DNA from: an uncultured Flavobacteriaceae bacterium
Lineage (GTDB): Bacteria; Bacteroidota; Bacteroidia; Flavobacteriales; Flavobacteriaceae
Length of the DNA stretch: 64,000 nt
Direction of reading: 5' to 3'
NCBI GenBank assembly: GCA_947494325.1
Contig: CANLUS010000003.1
Coordinates: 372,001 to 436,000, forward strand
Part shown: positions 16,508-26,106 of the stretch, piece after piece
Layout of the letters: each line of letters opens with the position of its first letter
Position numbering within the stretch: the stretch's first letter is position 1
Notes under the pieces: generated by a model
Database searches by the model: none
Told to the model about the DNA's origin: nothing
Seen by the model: only the letters and a program-made list of their open reading frames with translations
Made by a program: the position numbers and the translations under genes

Positions 16508-18151
16508 TTATTCGAAAATGACATTTTCTTCATGTTCAAACCATGATCTATAGAATTCTCTATGTATTTTCTCTACGCTATTTCGTTTCACTTTTAACGT
16601 TGGTGTTGCTAGTCCATTATCTACAGTCCAGTCTTCTTTCATCACAACTATTTTTACAATTTTTTCATGCTTCTCGAGACTTGGATTAATTTCTTGAACA
16701 CTTTTCCATAAACTTTTAGAAAATTCCTCATTACTCTTGCCTTTTCCCAATAGTGATGGCGTTACCAAAGCTATAGGTTGTGGAATACCTGTTCCAACGA
16801 TACAAATCTGTTCAATATCACTATTTTTCGTAAGCTCAAGTTCAATTGGAGCCGGAGAGATGTATTTTCCTTTATCTGTTTTAAACTGGTCTTTTGCTCT
16901 ACCGGTTATGGTCAAATATCCGTCATGGTCATATTCTCCTAAATCGCCCGTTTTTAAATAGCCATCTTCGGTGAAAACACTTGCGGTTATTTCGGGAGCC
17001 TTAAAATAACCCGTCATTAAACAATCATTTTTTAAACAGACTTCTCCTTCAGCGGATAATTTTGTATGTACACCTAATAATGGTTTTCCTACTGTTCCGA
17101 TTTTGTTATGATTCGGTAAATTGATATGTGAAATGATGCAATCTTCTGTCATGCCATATCCCTGTAATACAGTAATACCAATTTTTTTATACCATTTCAT
17201 CAAACTGCTCGCTAAAGGAGCGGCGCCAGAAATGATTACTACGGCATTCGACAATCCTAATTTTTGTTTTAATTTTTTCTTAATAACACCATTAATAATA
17301 GGGATATTAAGCAATACGTTTAATTTTTTATGAGGAAGAGTCTCGAGTATTTTTTCTTGAAATTTTGCCCAAATTCTTGGAACAGCAAAAAATGTATGCG
17401 GTTGTGTTCTTTCTAAATTCGACGCAAATGTTTCTAATGATTCTGCAAATGAAATTGTTGCGCCCAACACCAATCCGAACATGGCAATCCCAACGCGTTC
17501 AGCAATATGACCCAAAGGCAGATAGGAGAAAAGTTGAGGATTTTTTGGTAAATCTACAGTGCTATTAAAAGTATTTGCGGCAGTAATAAAGTTACCCACA
17601 GTATGCATAACTCCCTTTGGCGTTCCGGTAGTGCCCGAAGTATATATAATGCTGGCAAGATCTTCTTTTTTTGGTAGGTGAGGATTTGTTATTGGTGGAT
17701 GTTTTAGTACTAACTCTCCCCAACTATCTCCTGTGTTTTCTCCATATAAATTGATACTTATTTTATGTATGTCGGGTATTCCTGCCTTCTGAGAATCAAA
17801 ATTATCGAGCTTACCTATAATGATGACTTTTGATTCGCTATGTGTCAATATTTGATTGATAGAGGTGTCATTGAGCGTTGGATAAATAGGTATAGAAACA
17901 TGACCGGTCATCATAATGGCAATGTCAGACATGATCCAATGAGCACAATTTTTTGAAAGTAAGGCAATGTGACTTTTTTCTGGAAGATTGTAGTCGTTTA
18001 AGGCGGATGCAATTTTACGGATCTCTTCACCGGCAGATTTGTAGGTATAACTTATAATTTTTCCAGCAATCGGCTGGTTTAAAAAGGGAGTCTCAGGAGT
18101 ATGCTTTTCCCAATATAGGAAAGCCTCCAGTGGAGAATTAAATGATGTCAT
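16508..18151 (-). CDS. fadD: Long-chain fatty acid-CoA ligase (AMP-forming)
   Basis: 547 residues, slightly short of the 590-600 of close homologues. Activates fatty acids to acyl-CoA through an acyl-AMP. The P-loop YTSGTTGTPKGV at 170-181, QGYGMTEDC near residue 335, and YLKTGDLGEYDHDGYLTITGRAKD near 390-415 are standard ANL superfamily motifs, with the C-terminal catalytic Lys expected in TPTLKVKR. Feeds the beta-oxidation operon about 5 kb downstream. Converges on the LETM1-like gene, 3 bp between stops. Confidence 0.92.
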   Translation of the reverse strand: MTSFNSPLEAFLYWEKHTPETPFLNQPIAGKIISYTYKSAGEEIRKIASALNDYNLPEKSHIALLSKNCAHWIMSDIAIMMTGHVSIPIYPTLNDTSINQILTHSESKVIIIGKLDNFDSQKAGIPDIHKISINLYGENTGDSWGELVLKHPPITNPHLPKKEDLASIIYTSGTTGTPKGVMHTVGNFITAANTFNSTVDLPKNPQLFSYLPLGHIAERVGIAMFGLVLGATISFAESLETFASNLERTQPHTFFAVPRIWAKFQEKILETLPHKKLNVLLNIPIINGVIKKKLKQKLGLSNAVVIISGAAPLASSLMKWYKKIGITVLQGYGMTEDCIISHINLPNHNKIGTVGKPLLGVHTKLSAEGEVCLKNDCLMTGYFKAPEITASVFTEDGYLKTGDLGEYDHDGYLTITGRAKDQFKTDKGKYISPAPIELELTKNSDIEQICIVGTGIPQPIALVTPSLLGKGKSNEEFSKSLWKSVQEINPSLEKHEKIVKIVVMKEDWTVDNGLATPTLKVKRNSVEKIHREFYRSWFEHEENVIFE

Positions 18152-18225
18152 GTGGTTAACAAATTATTCTCTAATATATAAATAATTTTTCTTCAGGAAG
18201 TTTCGAGACGATTTTAATAGATAAT

Positions 18226-19782
18226 TTAATATCCTACAATAGCCGCTTCTGCGCATCGTTCACCATCCATTGCCGCCGATACGATTCCGCCAGCATAGCC
18301 ACCGCCTTCCCCACAAGGAAATAATCCGTTAATCTCAGGATGTTCTAAATTATCGTTTCTAGGAATACTTATAGGCGAAGAAGTTCGAGACTCAACACCA
18401 ACAATATTCGCTTCCTGAGTATAATATCCATTCATTTTTTGACCAAAAGCTTTGAATCCGTTTCTCAGTTTTCCTCCAATCAATTTAGGGAGTAAAGAAT
18501 GTAAAGGCGCAGCATTTAGACCAGGTTGATAGGAGGTAGGGTTTAAATTAGATGATAAGCGACCTTCGACAAAATCAGTTAAACGCTGAGCGGGAGCAAT
18601 TTGACTTCTGCCTCCGGCGGTGAATGCCAATCTTTCTAGGTTTTTTTGATATTCTAATCCTTTTAAAACCCCAAAATGTTCATATTTTGGAAGATCTCTT
18701 TCAATATCAATCTCAACCACTATTCCTGAGTTTGCAAATAGGTTGTTTCTTTTAGAAGGTGACATTCCATTTACAACAACCTCTCCATTGGCGGTGGCCG
18801 CTGGAACGATAAATCCACCAGGACACATACAAAAAGAATACACGCCTCTTTCTTTAACTTGTGCGACTAAACTATAGGCAGCTGCAGGCAATAATTCATC
18901 ACGTTTTCCATCACAATGATATTGAATTGAGTCAATAATATGTTGAGGATGTTCAACACGAACACCCATGGCAAAGGATTTGGCTCGCAATGCTATTTCT
19001 TTTTTATGCAGCAAGTAATAAATATCTCTTGCCGAATGACCGGTCGCCAAAATGACCCGTTCTGCCGGCATTTCAATATCATTTTGAAGACGAATAGCTT
19101 TTAGCTTTTGTGCTGAAATAACAAAATCTACTACGCGACTTTCGAAATGTATTTCACCGCCATATTCTAAAATTGTTTCACGAATATTTTCAACAATTTT
19201 AGGTAATTTATTTGTGCCTATATGTGGATGAGCATCTATCAATATTTGCTCAGTAGCACCGTGATATACAAAACTCTCAAAAATTCTACGTACATCACCA
19301 CGCTTTAAACTTCGCGTATATAGTTTTCCATCAGAATAAGTGCCTGCACCTCCTTCACCAAAACAATAGTTTGAATCTTCATTTACAAAATGTTCTTGGT
19401 TTATGGCTCGCAGATCTCGACGTCTTGCCTGCACTTTTTTCCCTCTCTCGAGTACAACTGGCTTGTATCCCAATTCAATACAACGAAGCGCTGCCCACAT
19501 TCCGGCTGGTCCAAAACCAATGATATGTATTTTTTTTGCTGATGAAACGTCTTTATAATCAAACGAATAAGAGGAGGAGTTCGGTGGTGTTTCTTGTAAG
19601 TAAACAGCTACTTTGTAATTGAAAATAACCGTTTTTTTACGAGCATCTATCGATTTTCGAAGAACCTTAATAGCGGAAATTTCACCGCGATCTACCTGTA
19701 AAAACTGCGCTGCTTTTCTTTCTAAAATAGTGTCTTGTCTTTCTTCAATGAGATTTACCCTAAGCTGAATTTCTTTTACCAT
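18226..19782 (-). CDS. FAD-dependent oxidoreductase, COG2509-type
   Basis: 518 residues from ATG 19782; a TTG six codons earlier is open but less likely. An N-terminal ferredoxin-fold-like part (about 1-75) precedes an FAD-binding domain with the dinucleotide loop IGFGPAGMWAA at about 88-98 and a second GxG motif VILATGHSARD near 245. The signature NYCFGEGGAGTYSDGKLYT is characteristic of the uncharacterised FAD dehydrogenase family, and the C-terminus has the FPCGEGGGYAGGI motif. Cytoplasmic. Substrate unknown; related proteins are often annotated only as NAD(P)/FAD-dependent oxidoreductases. Confidence 0.85.
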   Translation of the reverse strand: MVKEIQLRVNLIEERQDTILERKAAQFLQVDRGEISAIKVLRKSIDARKKTVIFNYKVAVYLQETPPNSSSYSFDYKDVSSAKKIHIIGFGPAGMWAALRCIELGYKPVVLERGKKVQARRRDLRAINQEHFVNEDSNYCFGEGGAGTYSDGKLYTRSLKRGDVRRIFESFVYHGATEQILIDAHPHIGTNKLPKIVENIRETILEYGGEIHFESRVVDFVISAQKLKAIRLQNDIEMPAERVILATGHSARDIYYLLHKKEIALRAKSFAMGVRVEHPQHIIDSIQYHCDGKRDELLPAAAYSLVAQVKERGVYSFCMCPGGFIVPAATANGEVVVNGMSPSKRNNLFANSGIVVEIDIERDLPKYEHFGVLKGLEYQKNLERLAFTAGGRSQIAPAQRLTDFVEGRLSSNLNPTSYQPGLNAAPLHSLLPKLIGGKLRNGFKAFGQKMNGYYTQEANIVGVESRTSSPISIPRNDNLEHPEINGLFPCGEGGGYAGGIVSAAMDGERCAEAAIVGY

Positions 19783-20186
19783 TGCGGCGAAATTACTCAA
19801 AATTCAATAGAATAATCCTTTGAAGTTTATTTCTAAGGTATAAATACGGGCAGTCATTGCATACATGTTCCATTATTTTCGCATTTATAAAATATCAGTT
19901 AATCGTTGCTAACGTTTCAGTTATTCAATTGTACTGATATAATTCCCAAAATAAATAGATGCATTATGACTACCCGCTTTTGTTTTCAGAAATAAGAGGT
20001 TAGTAATCAAAATTTGACTAAAATATTCATGAAGAAGTAAACACGAATAGAGGAGTATACTAATACATGAGACTTAGTTAGCTGATTATAAAGGTAATAA
20101 ATTAATTCTAATTAATGAAAAAAGAAAATTTTAATGCAAAATTATCTAATTAAATCTAGTATTTTTGCAGCTTCAAAATTATAGGG
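19783..20186. other. 404-bp intergenic region upstream of typA
   Basis: Longest gene-free stretch in the window. No open frame of note on either strand. It holds an 8-bp inverted repeat ATATCAGT / ACTGATAT (19892-19899, 19933-19940) enclosing a small CGTT-GCT-AACG hairpin (19904-19914), and a 10-bp near-repeat TCAGTTAATC / TCAGTTATTC 22 bp apart (19895, 19917). The typA promoter box is at its right end. A small RNA or a long regulatory leader is possible; no known RNA family is recognised. Confidence 0.4.
20160..20167 (+). promoter_or_regulatory. -7 promoter box for typA
   Basis: TATTTTTG, exact TAnnTTTG match, 19 bp before ATG 20187. Confidence 0.55.
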
Positions 20187-21956
20187 ATGCAATCTATTAG
20201 AAATATAGCAATTATAGCACACGTTGATCATGGTAAAACGACTTTGGTTGATAAAATTATTGATCAGGCAAAAATATTGGATGATCGAAAAGAACGTAAA
20301 GATTTATTATTAGATAATAATGATTTAGAACGTGAAAGAGGAATTACTATTCTTTCTAAAAACGTTTCAGTGACGTACAAGGAGGTTAAAATCAATGTGA
20401 TAGATACACCTGGTCACGCGGATTTTGGAGGTGAAGTAGAACGTGTATTAAAAATGGCTGATGGAGTTTTATTGCTTGTAGATGCCTTTGAGGGGCCAAT
20501 GCCACAAACACGATTTGTATTAGGTAAAGCCTTAGAACTAGGATTGACGCCTATTGTAGTTGTGAATAAAGTAGATAAGGAAAACTGTACTCCTGATTTA
20601 GTGCATGAGAAAGTCTTCGATTTAATGTTCGCGTTAGACGCAACAGAAGATCAGTTAGATTTCACAACAATTTATGGTTCTGCGAAAAATGGTTGGATGA
20701 GCACTGATTGGCAGCAACCAACTGATAATATTTTATCATTGTTAGACGCTGTTGTAGATGTAATACCAGAAGCTCCTTATAGAGAGGGAACTCCACAAAT
20801 GCAAATTACGTCATTAGATTTTTCTTCTTTTACTGGAAGAATTGCCATAGGACGTGTATTTAGAGGAGATTTAGAAGAGAATAGAGATTATATGTTGTGC
20901 AAAGCTGATGGTACGACAAAGAAAGTTCGAATTAAGGAACTACATGTTTTTGAAGGAATGGGTAAGGCCAAGGTTTCGAAAGTACGAAGCGGTGATATTT
21001 GTGCCATGACTGGAATTGAAGGTTTTGAAATTGGTGATACCATTGCTGATTTAGAAAACCCAGAAGCATTGCCTAGAATTGAAGTAGATCAACCAACGAT
21101 GAGTATGTTATTTACGATTAATAACTCTCCGTTTTTTGGTAAGGAAGGTAAATTTGTAACCTCACGTCATTTACGTGACCGTTTATTTAAAGAGACCGAA
21201 AAAAACCTGGCTTTACGTGTAGAAGAGACGGATACTGAAGACAAGTTCAATGTGTTTGGACGTGGTATTTTACATTTATCTGTATTGATTGAAACAATGC
21301 GAAGAGAAGGTTACGAACTTCAAGTTGGTAGACCGCAAGTAATTCTAAAAGAAATTGACGGTGTAAAATGTGAACCTTATGAAACCTTGGTTGTAGATGT
21401 TCCCGAAGAACTTGCCAGTAAGGCAATTAACTTGATTACATTGAGGAAAGGTGACCTGTTAGTTATGGAACCTAAAGGAGATTTACAGCATTTAGAGTTC
21501 GATATTCCTTCTAGAGGGCTGATAGGCTTACGAAATAAAATATTAACAGCTACTCAAGGAGAAGCTATTATCAATCATAGACTACGAGGATATGATACTT
21601 ATAAAGGTGAATTCAACGATGTTGTGAACGGTGCCATTGTAAGTTCTGAGGCTGGAAAAGCAACCGCTTACGCAATTGACCGTCTACAAGATAGAGGAAA
21701 GTTCTTTATTGACCCAAATGAAGAGATTTACAAAGGTCAAGTGGTCGGAGAAAATACACGTCAAGATGATATGGGAGTTAATTTAATTAAAGGAAAAAAA
21801 TTATCTAATGTTCGAAGTTCAGGAGCTGACGACGCTGCTAAAATTTTTCCTAAAATTGATTTTTCATTAGAAGAATGTATGGAATATATTAAAGATGATG
21901 AATATCTTGAAGTAACTCCTGCAAGTTTGAGAATGCGAAAAATTGAGTTTAGATAA
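20187..21956 (+). CDS. typA: Translational GTPase TypA/BipA
   Basis: 589 residues, normal length. An EF-G-like GTPase that aids 50S assembly and growth at low temperature or under stress. G1 AHVDHGKTTL at 11-20, DTPGHADFGGE at 73-83, NKVD at 127-130, and the C-terminal BipA domain (SRGLIGLRNKILTATQGEAI, interrupted here by length limits) are all present. It has its own promoter box and sits alone between the 404-bp region and the FKBP lipoprotein gene. Confidence 0.96.
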   Translation: MQSIRNIAIIAHVDHGKTTLVDKIIDQAKILDDRKERKDLLLDNNDLERERGITILSKNVSVTYKEVKINVIDTPGHADFGGEVERVLKMADGVLLLVDAFEGPMPQTRFVLGKALELGLTPIVVVNKVDKENCTPDLVHEKVFDLMFALDATEDQLDFTTIYGSAKNGWMSTDWQQPTDNILSLLDAVVDVIPEAPYREGTPQMQITSLDFSSFTGRIAIGRVFRGDLEENRDYMLCKADGTTKKVRIKELHVFEGMGKAKVSKVRSGDICAMTGIEGFEIGDTIADLENPEALPRIEVDQPTMSMLFTINNSPFFGKEGKFVTSRHLRDRLFKETEKNLALRVEETDTEDKFNVFGRGILHLSVLIETMRREGYELQVGRPQVILKEIDGVKCEPYETLVVDVPEELASKAINLITLRKGDLLVMEPKGDLQHLEFDIPSRGLIGLRNKILTATQGEAIINHRLRGYDTYKGEFNDVVNGAIVSSEAGKATAYAIDRLQDRGKFFIDPNEEIYKGQVVGENTRQDDMGVNLIKGKKLSNVRSSGADDAAKIFPKIDFSLEECMEYIKDDEYLEVTPASLRMRKIEFR

Positions 21957-22031
21957 TCTTTTGTTAAAATATAATATTACTGTTTTTGAAAACCATAAAA
22001 TTGTAAATTGCGAATCAAATAAAAAAAGCAA

Positions 22032-22973
22032 ATGAATTTAAAAAGACTAGCACTATTATGTATGTTACTTATGGCGATTGTCGCTTGTAAGAAAGATGAT
22101 GATACTACTGATAATTTTGATGCTGCCGCACAAGCAATAGAAGATGATGAGATATTAATTAATTATTTAAAATCACATTATTATATTGAACCACAACCAG
22201 GAGAAGTTTTTGGGGTTATTGATACTATTATGAATAACGAAAGTTCGTTGTTTGATGATGAAAACATGAAAGTTCAAAACGTTACTGAGAACGATATCAA
22301 TTACAAGTTATATTATTTATTGAATGATGTGGGTGTTGGTGAAAGTCCAACTGAAACTGACTCAGTATTAGTGAACTATAGTGGTTTTATGTTGGATAGT
22401 GTGAAATTCGATGAAAGATTGTCATATACTTGGTTATCTCTTACGAATGTAATTAGAGGTTGGAGCCGTGGTTTTGTGAATTTTAAAAGTGGTGAAAATA
22501 CTACGGTGTCAGGTGAACCAATATCGTTTTCTGGCACAGGAGGTGGTATTTTGTTCTTACCTTCAGGTCTAGCATACGGAAATGTTGGTACGGCAGGAAT
22601 ATTTCCAAACGAGTCGATTCTTTTTCATATTCGTTTAGGTTTGGTAGAGCGAGCAGATCATGACGCTGATGCGTTATTATCGAGTTATGAGGATTTAGAT
22701 AATGATGGAAATCCTAATAATGATGATAGTGATGAAGACGGTGCACCAGATTATTTAGATCAAGATGATGATAATGATGGTGTCGCGACTCGAGATGAAT
22801 TGGAGTTAAAAACATATAGCATTTTGGAAGGTGAAACGGAGCCAATATTAGCTACAAATGAACGCGAATATGATCGTGTAAAAAATGGTGATACCATAAC
22901 TATTTATACTGCAGTGATATTAGATTCGAATAATGATGGTACCCCAGACTATTTAGATGCTGAAGTGAATTAA
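22032..22973 (+). CDS. FKBP-type PPIase-like lipoprotein with Ca-binding acidic repeats
   Basis: 313 residues. Signal peptide with lipobox IVAC (Cys19), followed by KKDDD, which resembles the lipoprotein export signal (Lys plus two acidic residues) that places lipoproteins on the cell surface in Bacteroidetes. Residues about 105-205 form an FKBP domain (VLVNYSGFMLDSVKFDERLS, GGGILFLPSGLAYG, SILFHIRLGLV); several active-site aromatics differ from the consensus. Residues 220-252 and 298-310 carry thrombospondin type 3-like Asp-rich loops (DLDNDGNPNNDDSDEDG, DSNNDGTPDYLD) that bind calcium in other proteins. Function in surface protein folding or stability is inferred. Followed by a strong terminator. 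Confidence 0.82.
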   Translation: MNLKRLALLCMLLMAIVACKKDDDTTDNFDAAAQAIEDDEILINYLKSHYYIEPQPGEVFGVIDTIMNNESSLFDDENMKVQNVTENDINYKLYYLLNDVGVGESPTETDSVLVNYSGFMLDSVKFDERLSYTWLSLTNVIRGWSRGFVNFKSGENTTVSGEPISFSGTGGGILFLPSGLAYGNVGTAGIFPNESILFHIRLGLVERADHDADALLSSYEDLDNDGNPNNDDSDEDGAPDYLDQDDDNDGVATRDELELKTYSILEGETEPILATNEREYDRVKNGDTITIYTAVILDSNNDGTPDYLDAEVN

Positions 22974-23002
22974 GTATTTAAATCATTTATTTATAAAAAA
23001 AT

Positions 23003-23038
23003 AAAAACCATTTCTTTTAATAAAGAAATGGTTTTTTT
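23003..23038. terminator. Bidirectional rho-independent terminator
   Basis: Perfect 15-bp stem AAAAACCATTTCTTT / AAAGAAATGGTTTTT (23003-23017, 23022-23036), 4-nt loop TAAT, T run after it and A run before it. Separates the convergent FKBP and acyl-CoA dehydrogenase genes. Confidence 0.85.
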
Positions 23039-23073
23039 ATTCCACTAAATTTGACTTCTAACGGAAAGTTTGT

Positions 23074-24882
23074 TTAAAAGCAATAGCCATTTTCTGCCTT
23101 CACTTTTTCTGCGATTTCATTACGTAAATCTACAATATCTGGGTAATTTACATATTTTGTAAAACGTTTAAGACCCATTAACATCATTTTTTGTTCATCA
23201 CCTTCGGCAAAAGAAATAATACTTTCTTTTCCTTTTTCCTCAATAATATCTACTGAATGATATAAATACAATTTCGACATTGCAATTTGAACAGATTGCG
23301 CTTCTTCGCCAAAACGTTTTACGTTTTTCTCGGTTCTCAAGATAGCAGATTCTGCCATATATATTTCAATTAAAATATCAGCAGCAGCAATTAATAATTG
23401 TTGGTGCTCTTCTAATTCAGCTCCATATTTTTGAGCTGCTGAGCCAGCAACCATTAAAAATATTTTCTTCAATTTTTTAATGATTTCTTTTTCTTCCGCA
23501 AAAAGTACTGAGTAATCTGGTGTATCGAAAGATGGCACACCCATTAATTCATTAGCTACCGCTGTGGCAGGGCCTAATAAATCTAAATGCCCTTTCATAG
23601 CTTTCTTTACAAGCATACCAACACAAAGCATTCTATTGATTTCATTAGTACCCTCATAAATACGCGCAATACGAGCATCTCTCCAAGCAGCCTCCATTGG
23701 CGTTTCTTCTGAGAAGCCCATACCTCCAAAGATTTGAATGCCTTCATCAGCAGCATTTTGTACATCTTCAGAAACGGCTACTTTTAAAATAGAACATTCT
23801 ATAGCGTATTCTTCTACACCTTTCAGCTCAGCTTCTTGATGTGTATTACCTTCCGATTGACGGATAGCAATTCTGTCTTCAATATTTTTTGCTGCTCTAT
23901 AACTAGCCGACTCACCAGCATAAGCACTTGTCGCCATTTCAGCTAATTTTACCTTGATTGCTCCAAAATCGGCAATAGGGGTTTTAAATTGCTTTCGCTC
24001 ATTTGCATAGTTAACTGCTGTTGATAAAATACGTCTTTGAGAATCTAAACAAGCAGCAGCAAGTTTAATACGACCAACGTTCAATGCATTCATAGCAATT
24101 TTAAAACCTTCGCCACGACCAGCTAACATATTTTCAACAGGAACAACCGTGTCATTAAAGAATACTTGGCGCGTAGAAGAAGCACGAATCCCTAGTTTAT
24201 GTTCTTCCTCACCCATGGTTATACCATTACTAGCATCATTTTCGACAATGAAACCGGTAATATTTTTATCATCTTCAATACGTGCAAACACAATCATTAA
24301 ACTACAAAAACCGGCGTTTGAGATCCACATTTTTTGTCCATTGATTTTGTAAGTTTTTCCATCATCAGAGAGAGTAGCTGTTGTTTTACCAGAATTGGCA
24401 TCACTTCCGGCACCTGGTTCTGTTAAACAGTAGGCGCCAAACCACTCTCCAGTGGCTAATTTTGGCACATATTTTTTCTTCTGATCTTCTGTGCCATATA
24501 AAGTAATCGGCATTGTACCAATACCAGTATGTGCACCAAATGCAGTACTAAAAGAACCCGTGCCACTTGAAATATAATCACAGACAAGCATCGTAGAGAC
24601 GAATCCCATATCCATACCTCCGTAAGCTTCAGGAACAGAAACACCTAAGAACCCTAGTTCTCCGGCTTTACGCATACATTCTTCTGTTAAGGCGTAATCT
24701 TTTGCTTCAAAGCGAGGTTTGTGAGGAATAATCTCACGATCATTAAATTCTTTTACAGCTTCTTTCATCATTTGCTGCTCTTCCGAAAAATCTTCGGGAG
24801 TGAATACATCTTCGCATTTGGTCTCTTTTACAAGAAACTGACCACCGCGTAAAATATCTTTATTTATAGTTTCTGCACTCAT
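23074..24882 (-). CDS. fadE: Acyl-CoA dehydrogenase (FadE type, with C-terminal extension)
   Basis: 602 residues. Catalyses the first beta-oxidation step, acyl-CoA to trans-2-enoyl-CoA, with FAD. ACAD features: AYCLTEPGAGSDANSG near residue 150, KMWISNAGF, RIKLAAACLDSQRR, and the C-terminal IFGGMGFSEETPMEAAWRDAR and EGTNEINR. An extra helical domain of about 170 residues follows the core, as in Bacillus FadE (594 residues). It is the last gene of the fadN-fadA-fadE operon, 35 bp after fadA. Confidence 0.93.
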   Translation of the reverse strand: MSAETINKDILRGGQFLVKETKCEDVFTPEDFSEEQQMMKEAVKEFNDREIIPHKPRFEAKDYALTEECMRKAGELGFLGVSVPEAYGGMDMGFVSTMLVCDYISSGTGSFSTAFGAHTGIGTMPITLYGTEDQKKKYVPKLATGEWFGAYCLTEPGAGSDANSGKTTATLSDDGKTYKINGQKMWISNAGFCSLMIVFARIEDDKNITGFIVENDASNGITMGEEEHKLGIRASSTRQVFFNDTVVPVENMLAGRGEGFKIAMNALNVGRIKLAAACLDSQRRILSTAVNYANERKQFKTPIADFGAIKVKLAEMATSAYAGESASYRAAKNIEDRIAIRQSEGNTHQEAELKGVEEYAIECSILKVAVSEDVQNAADEGIQIFGGMGFSEETPMEAAWRDARIARIYEGTNEINRMLCVGMLVKKAMKGHLDLLGPATAVANELMGVPSFDTPDYSVLFAEEKEIIKKLKKIFLMVAGSAAQKYGAELEEHQQLLIAAADILIEIYMAESAILRTEKNVKRFGEEAQSVQIAMSKLYLYHSVDIIEEKGKESIISFAEGDEQKMMLMGLKRFTKYVNYPDIVDLRNEIAEKVKAENGYCF

Positions 24883-24917
24883 GGTTATTATATGTTTTTA
24901 GTTTTTGTTTGTAAAAT

Positions 24918-26102
24918 TTAGTTTAAAAATTCGTACACACCTGCTGCACCTTGACCAGTACCAACACACATGGTAACAACACCGTATTTGTTCTTTCTAC
25001 GTCTCATTTCATTGAATAATTGAACTGATAATTTAGCACCAGTACAACCTAAAGGATGTCCTAAAGAAATAGCACCACCATTTACATTCACGATGTCTTG
25101 ATTTAGCTCTAATTCACGTATAACACCTAGCGATTGCGAAGCAAAGGCTTCGTTTAGTTCGAATAAATCAATATCCTTGATATCTAATCCGGCTTGCTTT
25201 AAAGCTTTTGGAACAGCCTTTATTGGCCCCATACCCATAATACGAGGTTCAATACCTACTGCAGCATAAGAAACCATTCTAGCAATTGGCTCCAGATTTA
25301 ATTCTTTTACCATTTCTTCGCTCATAATAAGCACAAATGCGGCACCATCACTCATTTGAGATGAGTTACCTGCTGTAACACTTCCTCCTTGCGCAAATAC
25401 TGGGCGTAATCTAGCCAAAGCTTCTTTAGAAGTCCCTCGACGTGGCCCTTCATCGGTATCAACTTTATATGACCTCGTTTGTTTCTTACCATTTCCGTCT
25501 AAAAAAACTTGCTCTACATCGATAGGAGCGATGTCCTCTTTAAAGGTTCCATTGTCTAAGGCTTTCAATGATTTTTCGTGCGAATTGAACGAAAACTCAT
25601 CTTGATCTTCTCTTGAAATATTATACTGTTGTGCAACTGCTTCGGCCGTAAGTCCCATTCCCCAATAATAATCTTCATGTCCAGCAGCAGCTGATTTATA
25701 ATTAGGAGTTGGTCTATATCCGCCCATCGGGATATAACTCATACTTTCTGCACCTCCGGCGATAATACAATCAGCCATACCAGACTGAATTTTTGCAACA
25801 CCAATACTAATGGTCTCAAGACCTGATGCACAATATCTATTCACCGTTACTCCTGGAACATCCTCAACTTTTAATCCCATTAAGGAGATCAAACGTGCCA
25901 TATTTAGACCTTGTTCGGCCTCTGGCATTGCATTTCCAACAATCACATCGTCAATTCGAGTCTTATCTAATTGTGGAACATCTTTTAAAAGATGTTCAAT
26001 TGTTTCTGCAGCTAACTCATCAGGTCTTTTAAATCTAAATAAACCTTTTGGAGCCTTACCAACTGCGGTTCTATATCCTTTTACTATATATGCTGTTTTC
26101 AT
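24918..26102 (-). CDS. fadA: Acetyl-CoA C-acyltransferase (3-ketoacyl-CoA thiolase)
   Basis: 394 residues. Thiolytic cleavage of 3-ketoacyl-CoA, last step of beta-oxidation. The nucleophile Cys91 lies in NRYCASGLETI; the second Cys and the His of the active site are in TMCVGTGQGAAG and NGGAISLGHPLGCTGA. Normal length. The gap to fadN upstream is 4 bp and to fadE downstream 35 bp, so the three form one transcription unit. Confidence 0.96.
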   Translation of the reverse strand: MKTAYIVKGYRTAVGKAPKGLFRFKRPDELAAETIEHLLKDVPQLDKTRIDDVIVGNAMPEAEQGLNMARLISLMGLKVEDVPGVTVNRYCASGLETISIGVAKIQSGMADCIIAGGAESMSYIPMGGYRPTPNYKSAAAGHEDYYWGMGLTAEAVAQQYNISREDQDEFSFNSHEKSLKALDNGTFKEDIAPIDVEQVFLDGNGKKQTRSYKVDTDEGPRRGTSKEALARLRPVFAQGGSVTAGNSSQMSDGAAFVLIMSEEMVKELNLEPIARMVSYAAVGIEPRIMGMGPIKAVPKALKQAGLDIKDIDLFELNEAFASQSLGVIRELELNQDIVNVNGGAISLGHPLGCTGAKLSVQLFNEMRRRKNKYGVVTMCVGTGQGAAGVYEFLN

Positions 26103-26106
26103 TTTC

